From: Sphingomonadales bacterium
GTDB taxonomy: Bacteria > Pseudomonadota > Alphaproteobacteria > Sphingomonadales > Kordiimonadaceae
Direction: 5' to 3'
Length of the DNA stretch: 54,226 bases
Assembly: GCA_011088215.1 (NCBI GenBank)
Contig: JAALKD010000019.1
Coordinates: forward strand, 1-54,226
Positions 36,960 to 46,051 of this stretch are shown in pieces. Below the pieces are notes generated by a model, which was not told the DNA's origin, did not search any database, and saw only the letters and a program-made list of their open reading frames with translations. Position 1 is the first letter of the stretch. Every line of letters begins with the position of its first letter. The position numbers and the translations under genes are program-made.

Positions 36960-37682
36960 TTACAGAAGGCTGGCTTGCAAAAGGCTAGCCTGAACAGTGG
37001 CCCGGTAATTGGCTCCAACTGGCACATCGTGGCCACCATCCAGGCGCAACTGGCTCAATACACCGTTTTTCCGCACCAGCGTTTTAACCTGATTTTTCTT
37101 AATAATATAGGATCGATGACACCTCAGGTAACCCAGCGGCACCAAATCTTGCTCAATTTCCGATATGGTCGCCCGGTGCAAATACTCACGGTCCCTGCAA
37201 ATCAGAGCGACATAGTTGCGTTCAGCCTTACCAACGATAACGTCATCCATATTCACGATATCTGTCTTGCCAAATGACTTGATAACAAAGCGTGGGCTTT
37301 CGATTGCATTCGCCGGTTTGGTGCACTTTTCTTCTATCCGACCACAAGCGTCGGCCAACACACTGCGTGACAATGGCTTCACGATATAGTCTACCGCCGA
37401 CAAACGAAACGCCTTTGCGGCGTGCTGCGGGTAGGCTGTGGAAAAAATAATGTACAAATCGGGATGGGCTTGTTTGATCTCGGCGGCAAAGGTCATACCG
37501 TCGCAGCCAGGCATTTCAATATCAAGGAATAAAACGTCATAATCATCATCGCATAGGTGGGTCCGCGCCTCGTCAACCGAGGTTACAGCTCTGGCTTGCC
37601 ATCCAGCCCGGGCGTTCAGCTGATGGGCTATGTCTGCGGCGATGATCGCTTCATCATCAAGCACAAGCGCTTTAACCATCAT
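36960..37682 (-). CDS. LytTR-family response regulator
   Basis: Two-component regulator of 240 residues. Receiver domain 3-118 with acidic pocket DDE (9-11), phospho-acceptor Asp 54 in VLFLDIEMPG, and the later T/K switch residues (FSTAYPQHA, YIVKPL). LytTR DNA-binding domain at about 133-236 (FVIKSFGKTDIVNMDDVIVGKAERNYVAL, LGYLRCHRSYIIKKNQV), which binds direct-repeat sites. The ATG overlaps the stop of the kinase gene as ATGA, so the two are coupled. LytS/LytR-type pairs commonly control cell-envelope or autolysis genes. The target here is unknown; no repeated LytTR-type box was recognised. Confidence 0.92.
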   Translation of the reverse strand: MMVKALVLDDEAIIAADIAHQLNARAGWQARAVTSVDEARTHLCDDDYDVLFLDIEMPGCDGMTFAAEIKQAHPDLYIIFSTAYPQHAAKAFRLSAVDYIVKPLSRSVLADACGRIEEKCTKPANAIESPRFVIKSFGKTDIVNMDDVIVGKAERNYVALICRDREYLHRATISEIEQDLVPLGYLRCHRSYIIKKNQVKTLVRKNGVLSQLRLDGGHDVPVGANYRATVQASLLQASLL

Positions 37683-38788
37683 TGCTCAGCCCCCGCAACC
37701 ACCGCAGGAAGCGTAACCACAACTTCATGCCATTTAGCGGTTTGGTGCCGGTCGACGGTACATGTGGCTCCAAATACATTTTCAAGGCGTAACTTGGTCA
37801 ATTTCAAACCTTCCCCTTCGCTTTCAGTATCTGCGACCTCCTCCGCACAATTGTTACGAACCGAGACTTTGATTGTGTTTCCTGCCAGCGATGCCCCGAT
37901 CTGAATGACCGCGCTCTGGGCGTTAGGACCGTGCTTGAACGAATTTTCCAAAAGTGGCTGCAACAGCTGCCGCGGCAAACTTTTGTCAGCGACAGCCGGT
38001 GCAATGTCATACTCGACCTTCAAGTCAGGATAGCGTATTTGTTGGAATGCGAGATATTTCTTCGCATCCTCAACCGACTCTGCCACGCTTATGCATTCAT
38101 TGTTCGCCCTGCCGCCCGTCATGCTGCGCAGGATATCGCTCAGCAAAATGGTTGCCTCCTCGGCCTGCTCCACCCGGTCCAACCGCATCAATCCAACCAG
38201 ATTGCTCAGGGCATTCATTACGAAATGGCTTCCTAACCGCCCACGAAGAAATTCCGCCTCGCGGGCATTCAGGTCCGCTTTTTGCTCGGCGAGCTGACGC
38301 TCAAGCAGCATTGCGGTGCGGTCAACAGCACGGGCGCGCCGCTGAGTCCCAACAAGATACCCCGCCAGCGAAATGATAATGAATAGAAACAGGTCCCCGA
38401 TCCAACTGAGCAAACTGCCTTCTGTGAAGACCGCAAACAATTTACCGTACCAAACCCAAGAAGCGAACAAGCCGACATATAAGAATATCCCAGCAAACGA
38501 GGCAAAAAAGACCATAACAAGCATCAACGCGCGCCTGCCATTGTCTGCATCCAGGAACTTCGGCGACGCAAAAAATCTGAATAACAACGGCGTCAAGACC
38601 AACCACTGCAACAAACCAGCGACAAAACTTATTAGAATATCCAGTTCAGAATAGTCTCTACCTGAGCGCGAGGCATCGACAATCGCAGCGGACACATAAA
38701 TAAACACCAACGCGAGCCAAAACAGCAACGCGCCGTAAGCTAGCGGGGCAAACCGCTTAATAGATTGTGTCTCGCCAGAAATTGACAT
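37679..38788 (-). CDS. LytS-type sensor histidine kinase
   Basis: Membrane kinase of 369 residues with four predicted spans (about 16-37, 52-70, 86-110, 130-147), a short coiled region (157-182), then a His_kinase (PF06580-type) domain. The phospho-acceptor His 188 lies in LGSHFVMNALSNLVGLMRL; the ATP-binding N box is LLQPLLENSFKHG (Asn 282). The C-terminal G box (GLKLTKLRLENVFGA) is shortened as in this family. No periplasmic sensor domain of note, so the stimulus is probably sensed in the membrane. Partner: the overlapping LytTR regulator. Confidence 0.9.
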   Translation of the reverse strand: MSISGETQSIKRFAPLAYGALLFWLALVFIYVSAAIVDASRSGRDYSELDILISFVAGLLQWLVLTPLLFRFFASPKFLDADNGRRALMLVMVFFASFAGIFLYVGLFASWVWYGKLFAVFTEGSLLSWIGDLFLFIIISLAGYLVGTQRRARAVDRTAMLLERQLAEQKADLNAREAEFLRGRLGSHFVMNALSNLVGLMRLDRVEQAEEATILLSDILRSMTGGRANNECISVAESVEDAKKYLAFQQIRYPDLKVEYDIAPAVADKSLPRQLLQPLLENSFKHGPNAQSAVIQIGASLAGNTIKVSVRNNCAEEVADTESEGEGLKLTKLRLENVFGATCTVDRHQTAKWHEVVVTLPAVVAGAEQ

Positions 38789-38941
38789 TGATAATTACTC
38801 GTTAGCTTCCAGCCGGGCCGATTCACAAAGTTTCCGACTAAACATAAGTTAGTGGCTGATACCCAAGACGCCAAGATTGATAAACCCCCGAGGGACAGAG
38901 CACAATAAACCAAGGACCAAAGTCAGCTCTATTGAAAATAA

Positions 38942-39103
38942 CACCATCACGAAAAAGCATTTGCCAGCGCGCCAGCCAGAAAATCATACACCCGCTGCGC
39001 CCTGCCCGGCTTCAAACCAACGCCGCTTGCGACTGCGCTGGACGACGTGTTGCGTTCTCTAGCCGAGAACGAAGACACCGCGCCAATCACCAAGGCTGCT
39101 TAG
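38942..39103 (+). pseudogene. Possible gene remnant (C-terminal fragment)
   Basis: A plus-strand open stretch of 53 codons without any start codon near its beginning, ending in TAG at 39101. Its translation (ALPGFKPTPLATAL, DDVLRSLAENEDTAPITKAA) looks like a genuine protein C-terminus, with balanced amino-acid use and GC-rich third positions. It ends inside the last codons of the convergent transporter gene. I do not recognise the family. It may be a decayed gene tail or chance; the rest of the 311-base gap shows nothing. Confidence 0.35.
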
Positions 39104-40662
39104 GCCGCCTCAGCCACGACAGTCTGTTCCGTTTGCTTGTATGTCCAGCGACCATATATATACAGGCCCGCAGCAGCGAGGATACCCAGCGTTGAGAAGG
39201 CAAAAAATACGGTGCCCACATTGTGATCAATATACAGCTGATTGGTCAGCACCTCCGGTGCCTGGCCAGTGAAAATGACCAGTCGGTCAAACGCCTCACC
39301 AACAGGGATAGCAGCAATATCGGATGACGCCATCCCGGCTTGTTCTAGTGCTTCACGTGAAACTGTTTCTTTGGCGGCATATTTGCCGTAAAAATGCAAT
39401 CCTACCAAACCACCAACCGCCGATCCGATTGCAAAGGGTAGATTGTAAAAACCCAAATACATGGCCTTTTTGTCGTCAGGTGCGATATTCCCCAAAAACT
39501 CAAGGCTTTTGGGGCTGGCCAGCATTTCACCGATAGAGAACATGACAATGGCGAGCACCATCAGCCATGCGAAGTTGCTGCCGCCAATCAGCAGAAAGGC
39601 GGAAACCGCGAACAGCGTGCCGATCGCCATAGAGTTGGCTGCCTTTAACTTGGCGCTGTAGCCCGCCACGGCAAAGCAAAACAGCATAATCATGATCGAA
39701 TTTATGTTGATCAGGCCTTCAGGCATTATGCGGGTGCCCTCAAGGTTCATCACCCAAAAACGTTTGGCAAACTCGCCCGGCGTGCCGTCGCCCCAGAAGG
39801 TTTGCACCAGCACGCTCGTGTCTACCCAGTCGCGGAAATAAATTGGCCCTAGGTTCCAATATAAGAACATCATGAACCACCAGCCTGAGAATAAAATCAT
39901 GTACCACATCAGGGTTGGTTTGGTGAATTCGCGCCAGCTGGTGGAAATCAAATTTTCCTGCACAATTTCCCCGGACTTGATTTTTTTGTTGCGCTTTAAC
40001 CGTTCCTCTTTGTCAACTTCCTTGTAGGTAAGCAGCAAAATGAAATTCAGCGAGATGATGGCCGCGCAGGCAATGAAAACATAACTCCAGGATAGCTGGC
40101 GCAAATAGCCCGCCATCACTGGCCCGAGAAAGCCACCGACATTCACGGTTTGGTAGAAAATGCCCCACGCCACCGAGCTGTTCTTGCGGTTTGAGGCCAG
40201 CGCGATTGTGCCCTGAATGCCGGGCTTGAATATGCCTGTACCGGTTGCCAGAACAATGGCGCCGGCGAAAAAGCCCCAAAATGTTGGGAAGAAGGCCATG
40301 ATTAAATAGCCGCAAATTTTGACCACCGTTGAAAGCGCGATTGTTTCTTTATAACCGTACCGGTCTGATAGGCCGCCGGTGAACACCGGAAGCAAACCTT
40401 GCAACATAAGCCAATAGAAGAAGATGGTACCCATCTCGCCGCTGGTAATACCAAGCCCGCCGTTGATGGCCGCATCGGTGCCGTACAGCGTTGACAGCGA
40501 ATAAACCCCGTAGTAGGCAAGCCGCTCGACCATTTCCATGCCGCCGCATATCCAAAAAACATAGCTAAGGCTGCCGATTGCCGCGAAGGTGCCTAGCTGT
40601 TCAACATCTTTGGCTGAATTTGTTCGGATATCACCTGTGTTGGTGTTTTCGTCTTGCGCCAT
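39100..40662 (-). CDS. POT/PTR-family (MFS) transporter
   Basis: Inner-membrane proton-coupled oligopeptide or solute transporter, 520 residues with about 12-14 predicted spans. It carries the family's ExxER-type motif (MEMVERLAYYG) in the first span and a second PTR-like signature, ATGTGIFKPGIQGTIA, with GLSDRYGYKETIA as the MFS loop 2-3 motif. A charged cytoplasmic stretch (EERLKRNKKIKSGE) sits in the middle. A periplasmic or loop segment rich in Ala and Glu interrupts the last spans (about 425-470), a feature of some marine bacterial members. ATG 40662 begins the short polar N-terminus. It is unrelated to the neighbours and probably transcribed alone. The substrate is unknown. Confidence 0.85.
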   Translation of the reverse strand: MAQDENTNTGDIRTNSAKDVEQLGTFAAIGSLSYVFWICGGMEMVERLAYYGVYSLSTLYGTDAAINGGLGITSGEMGTIFFYWLMLQGLLPVFTGGLSDRYGYKETIALSTVVKICGYLIMAFFPTFWGFFAGAIVLATGTGIFKPGIQGTIALASNRKNSSVAWGIFYQTVNVGGFLGPVMAGYLRQLSWSYVFIACAAIISLNFILLLTYKEVDKEERLKRNKKIKSGEIVQENLISTSWREFTKPTLMWYMILFSGWWFMMFLYWNLGPIYFRDWVDTSVLVQTFWGDGTPGEFAKRFWVMNLEGTRIMPEGLININSIMIMLFCFAVAGYSAKLKAANSMAIGTLFAVSAFLLIGGSNFAWLMVLAIVMFSIGEMLASPKSLEFLGNIAPDDKKAMYLGFYNLPFAIGSAVGGLVGLHFYGKYAAKETVSREALEQAGMASSDIAAIPVGEAFDRLVIFTGQAPEVLTNQLYIDHNVGTVFFAFSTLGILAAAGLYIYGRWTYKQTEQTVVAEAA

Positions 40663-40817
40663 GAAGCGGCCCCCTGATTATACACTGGTACGAAGGCACC
40701 TCCCCAGATGCCTTTACTTTAAACAAGCACCAGCCTTAACGGGTGGCACGCTCAGTGTCACCCGGAAAGTCGATTAACGGAGCAGCGTACAGGATAACTG
40801 GAGGCGAACAGCGCCGG

Positions 40818-41219
40818 TTATTCGAAAACATCTGCAACTGCGGCGCCATCATCATCCAGCGGGTCTTCGCCGTATTCGTTGGCACCGTCAGTACCTTTGG
40901 TAACCAACCAATATAGCAGGACAATCCAACCAATTATTATGACAAAAATAAGCCAATACCACCAACCAGACCGCTCTACGTCATGAAGTCTGCGCACAGT
41001 GACAGAAATGCCTGGAATGAATGTCGCAAGGCTAAAAAAACCCTCAATCGGTCCGGTACCGTCCAGTCCCCCAACTCCCATAAAACCATCAAGCGTCGCA
41101 GCGACGACGATCCCGAGAAAAACAAAAAGATTCCAAAACCAAAACTCAGACCGGCAAGCCCGTCCCTCAAATTTGAAATAGCCGGTAAAGCCGGACTTAA
41201 TCGCTTCTTCGAAATTCAT
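40818..41219 (-). CDS. DUF805 membrane protein
   Basis: Small inner-membrane protein (133 residues) of the DUF805/YhaH family. It starts with FEEAIKSGFTGYFKFEGRACRSEFWFWNLF, the family signature (helix, then F-x-G-R-A-x-R-x-E-F-W), followed by about three to four spans and the conserved VTVRRLHDVERSGWWYWL. The tail is acidic. ATG 41219 follows GGGG by seven bases and places the signature at the normal distance from the N-terminus; longer in-frame starts are not supported. A second DUF805 gene lies about 100 bases upstream on the same strand and is clearly a paralogue. Function of the family is unknown. Confidence 0.88.
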   Translation of the reverse strand: MNFEEAIKSGFTGYFKFEGRACRSEFWFWNLFVFLGIVVAATLDGFMGVGGLDGTGPIEGFFSLATFIPGISVTVRRLHDVERSGWWYWLIFVIIIGWIVLLYWLVTKGTDGANEYGEDPLDDDGAAVADVFE

Positions 41220-41323
41220 CGCATGCCCCATCAATGATTTGCTGGCGCAACAGTGCACAAGGCAAACAAAAGCGTCAAGCCAACAATAAGAAGTTTTTGG
41301 TGGAATAGTCGCCTGGAGTTAGG

Positions 41324-41755
41324 TCAAACGTGGCCCTCGACGCCCATGGCGGCCAGCGGATCAGGACCATACTCATTGTCTCCGACAACGCCCTCGCGGG
41401 TCAGCCATACCATCATAAACATCCAACCAAACGGCGGAATGAAACCAAAATATATCCACCAGCCGGGGCGGCCAACATCGTGCAGACGGCGGGTGCTGAC
41501 AGACAGCCACGGCATAAGAACCGCCAGCCCGAACAGCGCGCTCAGCGGTCCGTGTGCCACGGTATAGCCGAATGATGCCCACGGCCCGGCCTGGGGCACT
41601 GGTCCGTCGTCGAACAGAAAGCCGTCAATGAAAGGCAGCAAGCTAAGCCCAGCGATAACAAAAGCCATGAAGAACCAGAATTCGGCCCGACTAGCGCGGC
41701 CTGTGAAGGTAAAATATTGCTGAAAAGCTGACTTGAGTGCGTCGATAATATCCAT
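41324..41755 (-). CDS. DUF805 membrane protein (paralogue)
   Basis: A 143-residue membrane protein related to its neighbour: IIDALKSAFQQYFTFTGRASRAEFWFFMAF at the start and STRRLHDVGRPGWW near the end are the DUF805 hallmarks. About four hydrophobic spans. ATG 41755 has GGGGAGG five bases before it, one of the best ribosome sites in the window; the frame further upstream is not needed. Transcribed with the following DUF805 gene, probably as a tandem duplicate pair. Role unknown. Confidence 0.9.
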   Translation of the reverse strand: MDIIDALKSAFQQYFTFTGRASRAEFWFFMAFVIAGLSLLPFIDGFLFDDGPVPQAGPWASFGYTVAHGPLSALFGLAVLMPWLSVSTRRLHDVGRPGWWIYFGFIPPFGWMFMMVWLTREGVVGDNEYGPDPLAAMGVEGHV

Positions 41756-41944
41756 TGTTGCCTCCCCAATTACGGAACCATTTGGTTCCGACACGGGACT
41801 ATATTAGCGTAAAAGCAGAAAAAATGCCATTCAAGCAAATGTGTAGGCAAAAGAAGGTTGCAAAGCCGCTTCATCTTTCAAAATCACTATACTTAATGTA
41901 GAATACACTCTACTAATAGTCGTAGCAGGGGAGGGAAACGCGCC

Positions 41945-43528
41945 ATGGCAACACGGGCATCTATCGAGGTCACATTCGAGCAGGCAGCGGGCGGTATTGG
42001 TGAAATTGCAGACAACCTGGGCCTTTGGGCCAGCCGCACTGCGGAGTTACTGCAAGTACTGGAGGCAAGCCATCACCAAGGCGTTCTGGAATTGGCAGCA
42101 GCTCTTGAGCCGCACAACACCGCTCTGTCACCCGAGCTTACTGCACGTGCGCAGTCCGGCATCGAGGCTTGCGAGGCAGATGGTTTCGACTTTGCCGACA
42201 CAGACAACGACTTGGCTTACGTCCTATATTGGATGCACAATCTGCCGCCTGAATTTAACGAAGCCATACAGGCAAACTCTTTCCTGCGTGCCATCTGGCC
42301 TGCTGTTATCGCGGCCGCGCCGCTGCCGATTGTCTCTGCTGCCGATATTGCTGCCGTGCAGAAGGCCAGCGCGTTGCCGGGCATTGTCCTCGCCAGTTCC
42401 GACGGCACTGTTCTTGGCACAAACACATACGAGCAATTTGATCGCGGCTGGCTATGGACAATCGTCAATCGTTACCTGAACTGGAAAGACGGCACCGCCG
42501 ATTTTATTGCCAGGCCAAAGCCCTTTACCCCTATTCAGCTATCACCACGCGCAGATACCGGCACCACCGGTACGGTTAAAATTGCCATCATCGGTGATTG
42601 GGGTACAGGTACCTACCCGGCCAGCAGCGAGGGCAACGGCCAACAAGCGGCAGAAGTGCTAACCACCGCCAACAGCCTTAACCCTGACTACATCATCCAT
42701 TTGGGCGACACCTATTATGCCGGAACCGGCGCGAACCGGCCGCCTGCCGGAGAAGAAAAAGCCAATATGGTTGACCTGTGGGCAAAGCTGACCACCGGCT
42801 TTCCTGCCGATCGATTTTTCACCCTGAATTCGAACCACGAAATGTACGGCGGTGCTTACGGCCTTTATGAAGACGCGTTGAACACACCCATGTTTGCCGC
42901 CCAAGGCGGCACAACCTATTTCTCGCTGGAGTATAAAAACTGGCTTATCGGCGCGCTGGACAGCGCATTTTATTCGCCTTCTGTTACCTACCTAAAAGGC
43001 GGGCTGGGGCCTATGCACGAAGACCCACACCAATATGAGTTTTTACGGGATTTTGGCGCTTATGCGACGGCGCAGGGTATGACAACCATGTTGATGACCC
43101 ACCATAACCCAATCACCACTTTCGCAGACGGCCTGTTTGGCACCCTGTGGGATGATGTGACCGGCAAAGGCGGCATAACACCCGACTATTGGTATTGGGG
43201 CCATATCCACTTAGCGGCGGTATACAGCGACAACGCCCCCATATGGAAACAACTGAATTTAACCACACCTCCCAAGGCCCGCTGTGTTGGCCACAGCGCT
43301 ATACCGGTGGCAACACCGTGGGGTTTCTCCCAGCCCCAGCACGCTGATGCGGCAACATGGTGGGCCTCCACCCCCAAAAATCCACCGGTGGACCACAGCA
43401 ATTTAATTGCGCAGTTGGCACTGCGAATTAAAAACGGGTTCGGGATGATCACACTAACAGACGGCGATATTCTGGAGGAAATTTACGATCAGAATTCCAC
43501 CACACCTGTGTGGTGTTCTAGCACATAG
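41945..43528 (+). CDS. Metallophosphoesterase with N-terminal helical domain
   Basis: Calcineurin-like phosphoesterase of 527 residues, likely hydrolysing a phosphomono- or diester with a two-metal site. The metal ligands are all present: IIGDWG (215-220), HLGDTYY (252-258), NSNHEM (295-300), MTHHNP and YWGHIH. Residues 1-130 are helical and unlike the enzyme family, so they may be a regulatory or binding domain. No signal peptide, so it is probably cytoplasmic despite the periplasmic habit of many relatives. A strong purine run GGGGAGGG lies about ten bases before ATG 41945. It is followed by two small genes on the same strand with 15- and 19-base gaps, forming an apparent operon that ends at a good terminator. 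Substrate unknown. Confidence 0.85.
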   Translation: MATRASIEVTFEQAAGGIGEIADNLGLWASRTAELLQVLEASHHQGVLELAAALEPHNTALSPELTARAQSGIEACEADGFDFADTDNDLAYVLYWMHNLPPEFNEAIQANSFLRAIWPAVIAAAPLPIVSAADIAAVQKASALPGIVLASSDGTVLGTNTYEQFDRGWLWTIVNRYLNWKDGTADFIARPKPFTPIQLSPRADTGTTGTVKIAIIGDWGTGTYPASSEGNGQQAAEVLTTANSLNPDYIIHLGDTYYAGTGANRPPAGEEKANMVDLWAKLTTGFPADRFFTLNSNHEMYGGAYGLYEDALNTPMFAAQGGTTYFSLEYKNWLIGALDSAFYSPSVTYLKGGLGPMHEDPHQYEFLRDFGAYATAQGMTTMLMTHHNPITTFADGLFGTLWDDVTGKGGITPDYWYWGHIHLAAVYSDNAPIWKQLNLTTPPKARCVGHSAIPVATPWGFSQPQHADAATWWASTPKNPPVDHSNLIAQLALRIKNGFGMITLTDGDILEEIYDQNSTTPVWCSST

Positions 43529-43543
43529 AAAGAGGAGTTTATT

Positions 43544-43639
43544 GTGACCACAATATATACCCTGCTGGCAATCGCCGTAATTGCGGCTTTTTTGTCGCCC
43601 GCGATGACATCACACCGGAAAGATAATCAAAAACCCTAA
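43544..43639 (+). CDS. Small single-span membrane protein (31 residues)
   Basis: A GTG-started frame of 31 codons with AGGAG seven bases before it. It encodes a hydrophobic stretch (IYTLLAIAVIAAFLSPAM) and a charged tail (SHRKDNQKP), like a tiny membrane protein or signal-anchor peptide. It lies between the phosphoesterase and the next small gene, with tight spacing, which supports real translation. Function unknown. Confidence 0.6.
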   Translation: MTTIYTLLAIAVIAAFLSPAMTSHRKDNQKP

Positions 43640-43658
43640 CTGAATGGAGTTTGTTGAT

Positions 43659-44051
43659 ATGGGACTATGTATAAAATCCTTCTTCGGCGGTGAAGTAACG
43701 TTTAATGGCTGCAGCCAGGAATTTATCGACGCCAATTTCCGGTTTAAACCCGAAAACGGACCCGATCTAGTAAAGGGTAATTTAGACGGTTTTGATATTG
43801 ACGGTATCTATCTAAACCCAACCGATCCAGCCAACCCGCCAGACCCTAGCATCATCAAAGTGCCAGACCATTGCCGCGCAGAAATAACCTGTAGTGAAGA
43901 AGGTTATTCAATTCGCTATTGTTGTAACATTGCGGCAAATATTTATGTTCATCTATTCAAACCCGCGAAGAAACTCCAGTCCTTCGGCCATGGTGACACA
44001 CCAGATGGGTGGCCGGAAAACAACGACAGCAACTGGAACGCCGCTAATTAA
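43659..44051 (+). CDS. Small Cys-containing protein of unknown function
   Basis: A 130-residue acidic protein with no recognised family. It starts GLCIKSFFGGEVTFNGCSQEF and has seven Cys (including DHCRAEITCSEEGYSIRYCC), suggesting disulfides or metal binding. No signal peptide is evident. ATG 43659 has GGAG nine bases upstream; an in-frame ATG at 43644 would include that ribosome site, so the shorter form is used. It is the last gene before a strong hairpin terminator and belongs to the phosphoesterase operon. The middle is rich in Asp, Pro and Asn (LNPTDPANPPDPS). Confidence 0.7.
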   Translation: MGLCIKSFFGGEVTFNGCSQEFIDANFRFKPENGPDLVKGNLDGFDIDGIYLNPTDPANPPDPSIIKVPDHCRAEITCSEEGYSIRYCCNIAANIYVHLFKPAKKLQSFGHGDTPDGWPENNDSNWNAAN

Positions 44052-44053
44052 AC

Positions 44054-44084
44054 AAAAAAGGCCGGGAACATCCCAGCCTTTTTT
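44054..44084. terminator. Bidirectional hairpin terminator
   Basis: A 14-bp stem with one mismatch (44054-44067 with 44071-44084), three-base loop, A-run on one side and T-run on the other. It lies between the plus-strand small gene (ends 44051) and the minus-strand cysNC (ends 44114), so it can serve both. Confidence 0.9.
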
Positions 44085-44113
44085 GGTGAAAACATCAAGT
44101 GTTTGCTGAACGG

Positions 44114-46051
44114 TTAATCGGCGTTGCCGCCTTTGTTTCCGTTACCACGCGCATTCAAATAGCCATTTTCTTCCAGATATTCGATGATCACATCGGCGCA
44201 TTGGTCAGCACTTAACTTGTCCGTGCTTACATGAATGTCGGCGCGCTCTGGTGGTTCGTAGGGGCTATCGTAACCGGTGAAGTTTTTAATCTCCCCCGCT
44301 AGTGCCTTCTTATAAAGGCCTTTAGGGTCGCGCTCGGCGCACACCTCAAACGGGGTATCCACATAGACTTCAACAAATTCACCATCTTCCATCAGGTCAT
44401 TCACCATGCGGCGCTCGGCCCGGAAGGGGCTGATGAAGCTGGTCATTACCATCAGGCCGCTATCGACCATCAGTTTGGCAACTTCGCCCACCCGGCGGAT
44501 GTTTTCCACCCGATCAGCGTCGGTAAAGCCAAGGTCCTGGTTCAGGCCGTGGCGCACATTGTCACCGTCCAGAATATAAGTGTGACGGCCACGCGCGAAC
44601 AGGCGCTTTTCAACGATATTGGCAATGGTGGATTTGCCTGAACCCGACAGGCCAGTGAACCACAGCATGGCGGGTTTTTGCAGCTTCATTTCTGCCCGGG
44701 CGGCTTTGTCGACATCAAGCGCCTGCCAATGAATGTTGGAGGCACGGCGAAGGGCAAAATCAATCATGCCGACGCCGACTGTGGTGTTGGAAATGCGGTC
44801 AATGATGATGAAAGCGCCGGTGTCTCGGTTATCGCCGTAGGCATCAAAAGCAATTCGACTATCGAGGCCGATGTTGCAAATACCGATCTCGTTCAGCGCC
44901 AGGTTTTTCGCAGCCGTTTGCTCCATGGTGTTTACATTCACCTTGTGCTTCAGGTCGGTAATCAAACCGGGGATGGTTTTGTTGGCGGTTTTAAACAAGT
45001 AAGGCCGGCCTGGCAGCATGGGCTCGTCGTGCATCCAGATAATTTTGGCTTCAAACTGGTCGGCCACTTCCGGCGGGTTGTCTTTGCCTGCGATGATGTC
45101 ACCGCGGGAAATATCAATCTCGTCGGTCAGCGTCAGCGTAATGGCTTCGCCAGCCACCGCTTCGTCCAGATCGCCGTCAAAAGTCACAATGGACTTTACT
45201 GTGCTTTCCTGCGCGGACGGCAACGCCTTTACCCGGTCACCAACCTTGATGGTACCCGCAGCAACCGTGCCGGAGAAGCCCCGGAAATCCAGATTGGGGC
45301 GGTTCACCCACTGCACCGGTAGCCTAAAATCGGCAGCTTGGCGCGCATCACCCACTTGCACATTTTCCAGATAATGCAGTAGCGAAGGCCCCGTGTACCA
45401 AGACGTATTTTCAGATGCCTCAAGGATATTGTCGCCCTTAAGGGCAGACAGCGGAATGGAAGTGATTTCGGTGAAGTCAAAGTCTTTGGCGAACTCGCGG
45501 TATTCTTCCTCAATATCGATGACAATCTGCTCGCTATAGTCGACCAAATCCATTTTATTGACTGCTAGCACGATACGCTTGATGCCCAAAAGCGAACAAA
45601 TGAAGCTGTGGCGCCGTGTCTGTGTGAGCATGCCCTTGCGTGCATCAATCAACATAATGGCCACATCAGCCGTCGAGGCACCCGTTGCCATGTTACGGGT
45701 ATATTGCTCGTGGCCGGGCGTGTCAGCGACAATGAACTTGCGTTTGTCGGTGGAGAAGAAACGGTAGGCCACATCAATGGTGATGCCCTGCTCCCGCTCG
45801 GCCGCTAAGCCATCCACCAGCAACGCGAAATCAATTTCCTGTCCCTGAGTGCCAAGACGCTTGCTGTCGGCCTCCAGCGCATTGAGCTGGTCTTCAAATA
45901 TCAGCTTGCTGTCATATAGCAGTCGCCCAATGAGGGTGGACTTGCCGTCATCAACGCTGCCGCAGGTGATGAAGCGCAGCATGGATTTTTCTTCCTGTGC
46001 CTTCAGGTAAGCTGAAATGTCTTCTGCTATAAGATCTGACTGGTGGGACAT
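44114..46051 (-). CDS. cysNC: Bifunctional sulfate adenylyltransferase subunit 1 / APS kinase (CysNC)
   Basis: Makes PAPS from sulfate with CysD. The first 440 residues are the GTPase CysN: GSVDDGKS (31-38), [12 protein letters not shown] (110-121), NKMDLVDY (165-172), then two EF-Tu-like beta domains. Residues 455-645 are the APS kinase CysC: GLSGSGKS (467-474), [29 protein letters not shown] and [10 protein letters not shown]. CysN-CysC fusions are known in rhizobial NodQ and other proteobacteria. ATG 46051 overlaps the cysD stop as TAATG, the normal cysD-cysN coupling. A PAPS supply beside several sulfotransferase genes points to sulfation of the locus's glycan rather than only to cysteine synthesis. 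Confidence 0.96.
   Translation of the reverse strand: MSHQSDLIAEDISAYLKAQEEKSMLRFITCGSVDDGKSTLIGRLLYDSKLIFEDQLNALEADSKRLGTQGQEIDFALLVDGLAAEREQGITIDVAYRFFSTDKRKFIVADTPGHEQYTRNMATGASTADVAIMLIDARKGMLTQTRRHSFICSLLGIKRIVLAVNKMDLVDYSEQIVIDIEEEYREFAKDFDFTEITSIPLSALKGDNILEASENTSWYTGPSLLHYLENVQVGDARQAADFRLPVQWVNRPNLDFRGFSGTVAAGTIKVGDRVKALPSAQESTVKSIVTFDGDLDEAVAGEAITLTLTDEIDISRGDIIAGKDNPPEVADQFEAKIIWMHDEPMLPGRPYLFKTANKTIPGLITDLKHKVNVNTMEQTAAKNLALNEIGICNIGLDSRIAFDAYGDNRDTGAFIIIDRISNTTVGVGMIDFALRRASNIHWQALDVDKAARAEMKLQKPAMLWFTGLSGSGKSTIANIVEKRLFARGRHTYILDGDNVRHGLNQDLGFTDADRVENIRRVGEVAKLMVDSGLMVMTSFISPFRAERRMVNDLMEDGEFVEVYVDTPFEVCAERDPKGLYKKALAGEIKNFTGYDSPYEPPERADIHVSTDKLSADQCADVIIEYLEENGYLNARGNGNKGGNAD

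Noticed and set aside
41898..41913. GTAGA-N6-TCTAC as an operator before the phosphoesterase gene
   Set aside because: Arms of only five bases in AT-rich DNA; no second copy and no known regulator to match.
44678..45322. Plus-strand open frame of 214 codons opposite cysNC
   Set aside because: Shadow of an unmistakable cysNC frame.
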